From: Caprella mutica
Taxonomy: Eukaryota; Arthropoda; Malacostraca; Amphipoda; Caprellidae
Length of the DNA stretch: 64,000 bases
Direction of reading: 5' to 3'
NCBI GenBank assembly: GCA_947561585.1
Contig: CANNZV010000940.1
Coordinates: forward strand, 92,919 to 156,918
Shown here: positions 62,459-64,000 of the stretch, in pieces
Position numbering within the stretch: position 1 is the stretch's first letter
Layout of the letters: the number at the start of each line of letters is the position of its first letter
Translations under genes and position numbers: made by a program
Notes under the pieces: model-generated
What the model saw: the letters and a program-made list of their open reading frames with translations, nothing else
What the model was told of the DNA's origin: nothing
Database searches by the model: none

Positions 62459-62542
62459 AAAACAGAATGGCGGATCTCTTCACAATCTCGCTAATTTACG
62501 TCACAGTTCAGGTTTCACCTCCGTGCCTTCCAACCGACAAAA
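62459..62542 (+). CDS. EML: EML-like gene, exon C
   Basis: An 84-bp exon after TTCTTTTTCAG with donor AA|GTAAAT. Read in the phase fixed by exon B it gives KQNGGSLHNLANLRHSSGFT and then SVPSNRQ. This is open, whereas one alternative frame has a stop. Phase is 2 at both ends. It is a further hydrophilic linker segment directly before the HELP exon. A second possible acceptor 7 bp inside (AACAG) would shift the frame and is less likely. Skipping this exon would keep the frame. Confidence 0.78.
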
Positions 62543-63394
62543 GTAAATTATTTAGGAACTGGAGATAAATGACTTTATTAATTAATATTATAGAACTAAT
62601 AAATTTAACAAACAATTAATCTGAAATAGCGTTAAATGGTTTTTTTTTAATTGTTTTTAAATTTTTGGAGATCCTTAGGGTAAAGACTAATCTGACACTA
62701 AAGAAAAAGATTGTTCGCTTTTTGTTTTGATTTTCAATTAGAATTTTATGAATAAAAGTTGCATTCTTGGTGCTTGTCATTTTTAAATTTTAACTGCATT
62801 CTAAAGTTTGATTTTGACCCCATACATTTTTGTGTTTTGTTAGAAATATGTGGAATGAACTGTTGCTTCACGACCAGAATCGAAAGAAGCCTGTTCAACC
62901 ATTTTCTTTTGACTCAAAAATAGTGAATCGGAAGTGAAATGGATAATTGTACCTACTGTATTGCTTATGAAAAACTTTAAAAGCATATTGAAACAAATAC
63001 ATGCTATCAGATTTCATATGGTTTACAACAAAATAGTGAAACATTAGCTGTATTGATTGAAATAAAGAAAAATTTGCACTGTGAGACTTTTAACACTTAC
63101 TGGTCAGTAACACATGCAGTGAAATATTGCTTAAATTAGATATGAATATACTGTAATGTATTTTGTCTTCAAGTTTATTCTGGTTAGTACTCTAGATTTT
63201 AATCGAAACACACAATTTTAAAGATATTTCAACTCAATCTAGTTTAGAAACGCATACAATATTTAATTCAATGGTATACTATATAGCTTAGCTGTCATAA
63301 GAAAAGACAAAGTTATTTTGATTACTTTTTATAATCAGAACTATGTCATTAATTTTCTAAATTTATTGTGTAATGCATCTGTGTGTATTTGCAG

Positions 63395-63562
63395 TCGTCG
63401 TGAACCTCAGTACCTGCCTGACGAAGGAGTGGTCAGAGTGTACATTAGGGGCAGACCCGTGACTCTGTACGTTCCTTCACATCTAAGGGACACCTACACC
63501 CCCACCACCCCTACCCCAACTCCTGACTTCAGGCTAGACCTGGATTGGGTGTACGGTTACAG
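63395..63562 (+). CDS. EML: EML-like gene, exon D (HELP motif)
   Basis: A 168-bp exon with acceptor TATTTGCAG and donor AG|GTAATT, phase 2 at both ends. It encodes RREPQYLPDEGVVRVYIRGR, then PVTLYVPSHL, a Thr/Pro-rich insert (about TYTPTTPTPTP) and LDLDWVYGY. The RGRPVT and LDWVYGYRG blocks are hallmarks of the HELP (hydrophobic EML protein) motif, which forms part of the TAPE double-propeller fold of EML1-4 proteins. These proteins bind tubulin and microtubules in the cytoplasm and on spindles. The intron before it is 852 bp and the one after is 222 bp. Confidence 0.94.
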
Positions 63563-63784
63563 GTAATTTTCTCACTAATCCAAGTAAAAAACTTCGTACA
63601 TCGAAACATGTCTCATAATGTGTCACAGTACTAGTTAGAATACCATGACCAAGACTAGATCTCATCACAATAACAAATACATTGTCAATGTTATGTACAC
63701 AACTATGCCTTATTAACTAGAATTGTATCACCATATCTCTTCATATTGTAATAACGTAACTGTAACTTTTCTCTCGACCAACAG

Positions 63785-63922
63785 AGGTCGCGACTGTCGT
63801 AACAACTTGCAGCACCTTCCGACAGGGGAGTTGGTGTACTTCGTAGCGGCTGTGGCAGTGCTTTACAATCCAGAGGATCAAATGCAGAGGCACTACACGG
63901 GACACACAGACGACATCAAGTG
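63785..63922 (+). CDS. EML: EML-like gene, exon E (HELP end and first WD repeat)
   Basis: A 138-bp exon with acceptor CGACCAACAG and donor TG|GTGAGA. It continues the HELP motif with [20 protein letters not shown], then [18 protein letters not shown] and [15 protein letters not shown] is the start of the first WD repeat; the split codon TG would give Cys with a following pyrimidine, as in EML proteins. The remaining WD40 repeats lie beyond the right edge. The paralogue (EML1/2/4 or 3-like) cannot be decided from this fragment. Confidence 0.94.
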
Positions 63923-64000
63923 GTGAGACTAGGGGCTTGCAATCTCTGGAGCAATGTGTTCAAAATTTGAAGTTTTGGTTTGATTTCATGTGTTTGTTTG
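63923..64000 (+). other. Start of the next EML intron
   Basis: Begins GTGAGACT after exon E and continues to the window edge as non-coding sequence. The gene is incomplete here. Confidence 0.8.

Overview
The window looks like an arthropod (probably insect) nuclear genome. The evidence is a multi-exon gene with GT-AG introns, an intact BEL/Pao LTR retrotransposon, a CR1/L2-like LINE fragment, a Tc1/mariner-type transposon, several fold-back elements and very large tandem arrays. Nothing looks prokaryotic: there are no operons, tRNAs, rRNAs or CRISPR arrays. Species cannot be fixed from the sequence.

The only host gene I can support is an EML (echinoderm microtubule-associated protein-like) gene on the + strand. 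Five candidate exons are seen: 3749-3932 (start could be 3760), 53333-53668, 62459-62542, 63395-63562 and 63785-63922. The last two encode the HELP motif and the start of the WD40/TAPE propeller and are secure. The upstream three are linked to them by matching splice phase: every visible junction is phase 2. A separate ATG-bearing exon at 60838-60884 may be an alternative first exon, because it also ends in phase 2. The gene runs off the right edge, and its 5' end is left of the window or not recognised.

Layout. 1-3120: a fold-back element and a decayed LINE, both set in a 31-bp GA-rich minisatellite. About 3125-3650: a second inverted-repeat element. 3749-3932: EML exon A. 3933-53332: one intron of 49.4 kb that is almost wholly repeats. 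It holds a non-autonomous Tc1/mariner element (3954-5055), a 31-bp satellite of about 1,000 units (5072-36327), a complete 8.8-kb BEL/Pao element inserted in the satellite (36328-45100), about 170 more satellite units with a 24-N gap (45101-50464), and a 15-bp array (50467-53281). 53333-53668: serine-rich EML exon B, an island between two arrays. 53687-57203: a 19-bp array. 57204-62458: intron with a nearly 0.9-kb hairpin (58317-59198), the candidate alternative first exon and a TTCGG-rich degenerate repeat patch. 62459-63922: EML exons C-E.

The 31-bp satellite has nested higher-order duplications (34, 84, about 201-219, 277 and 146 units). The retrotransposon sits in one copy of such a duplication, and the sister copy at 49627-49631 keeps the exact empty target site. 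The element has LTRs of equal length that read as the same throughout, a perfect 5-bp target duplication and one uninterrupted 2,026-residue Gag-Pol frame, so it is very young. The many long ORFs inside the satellites are artefacts of stop-free repeat units and are not reported as genes.
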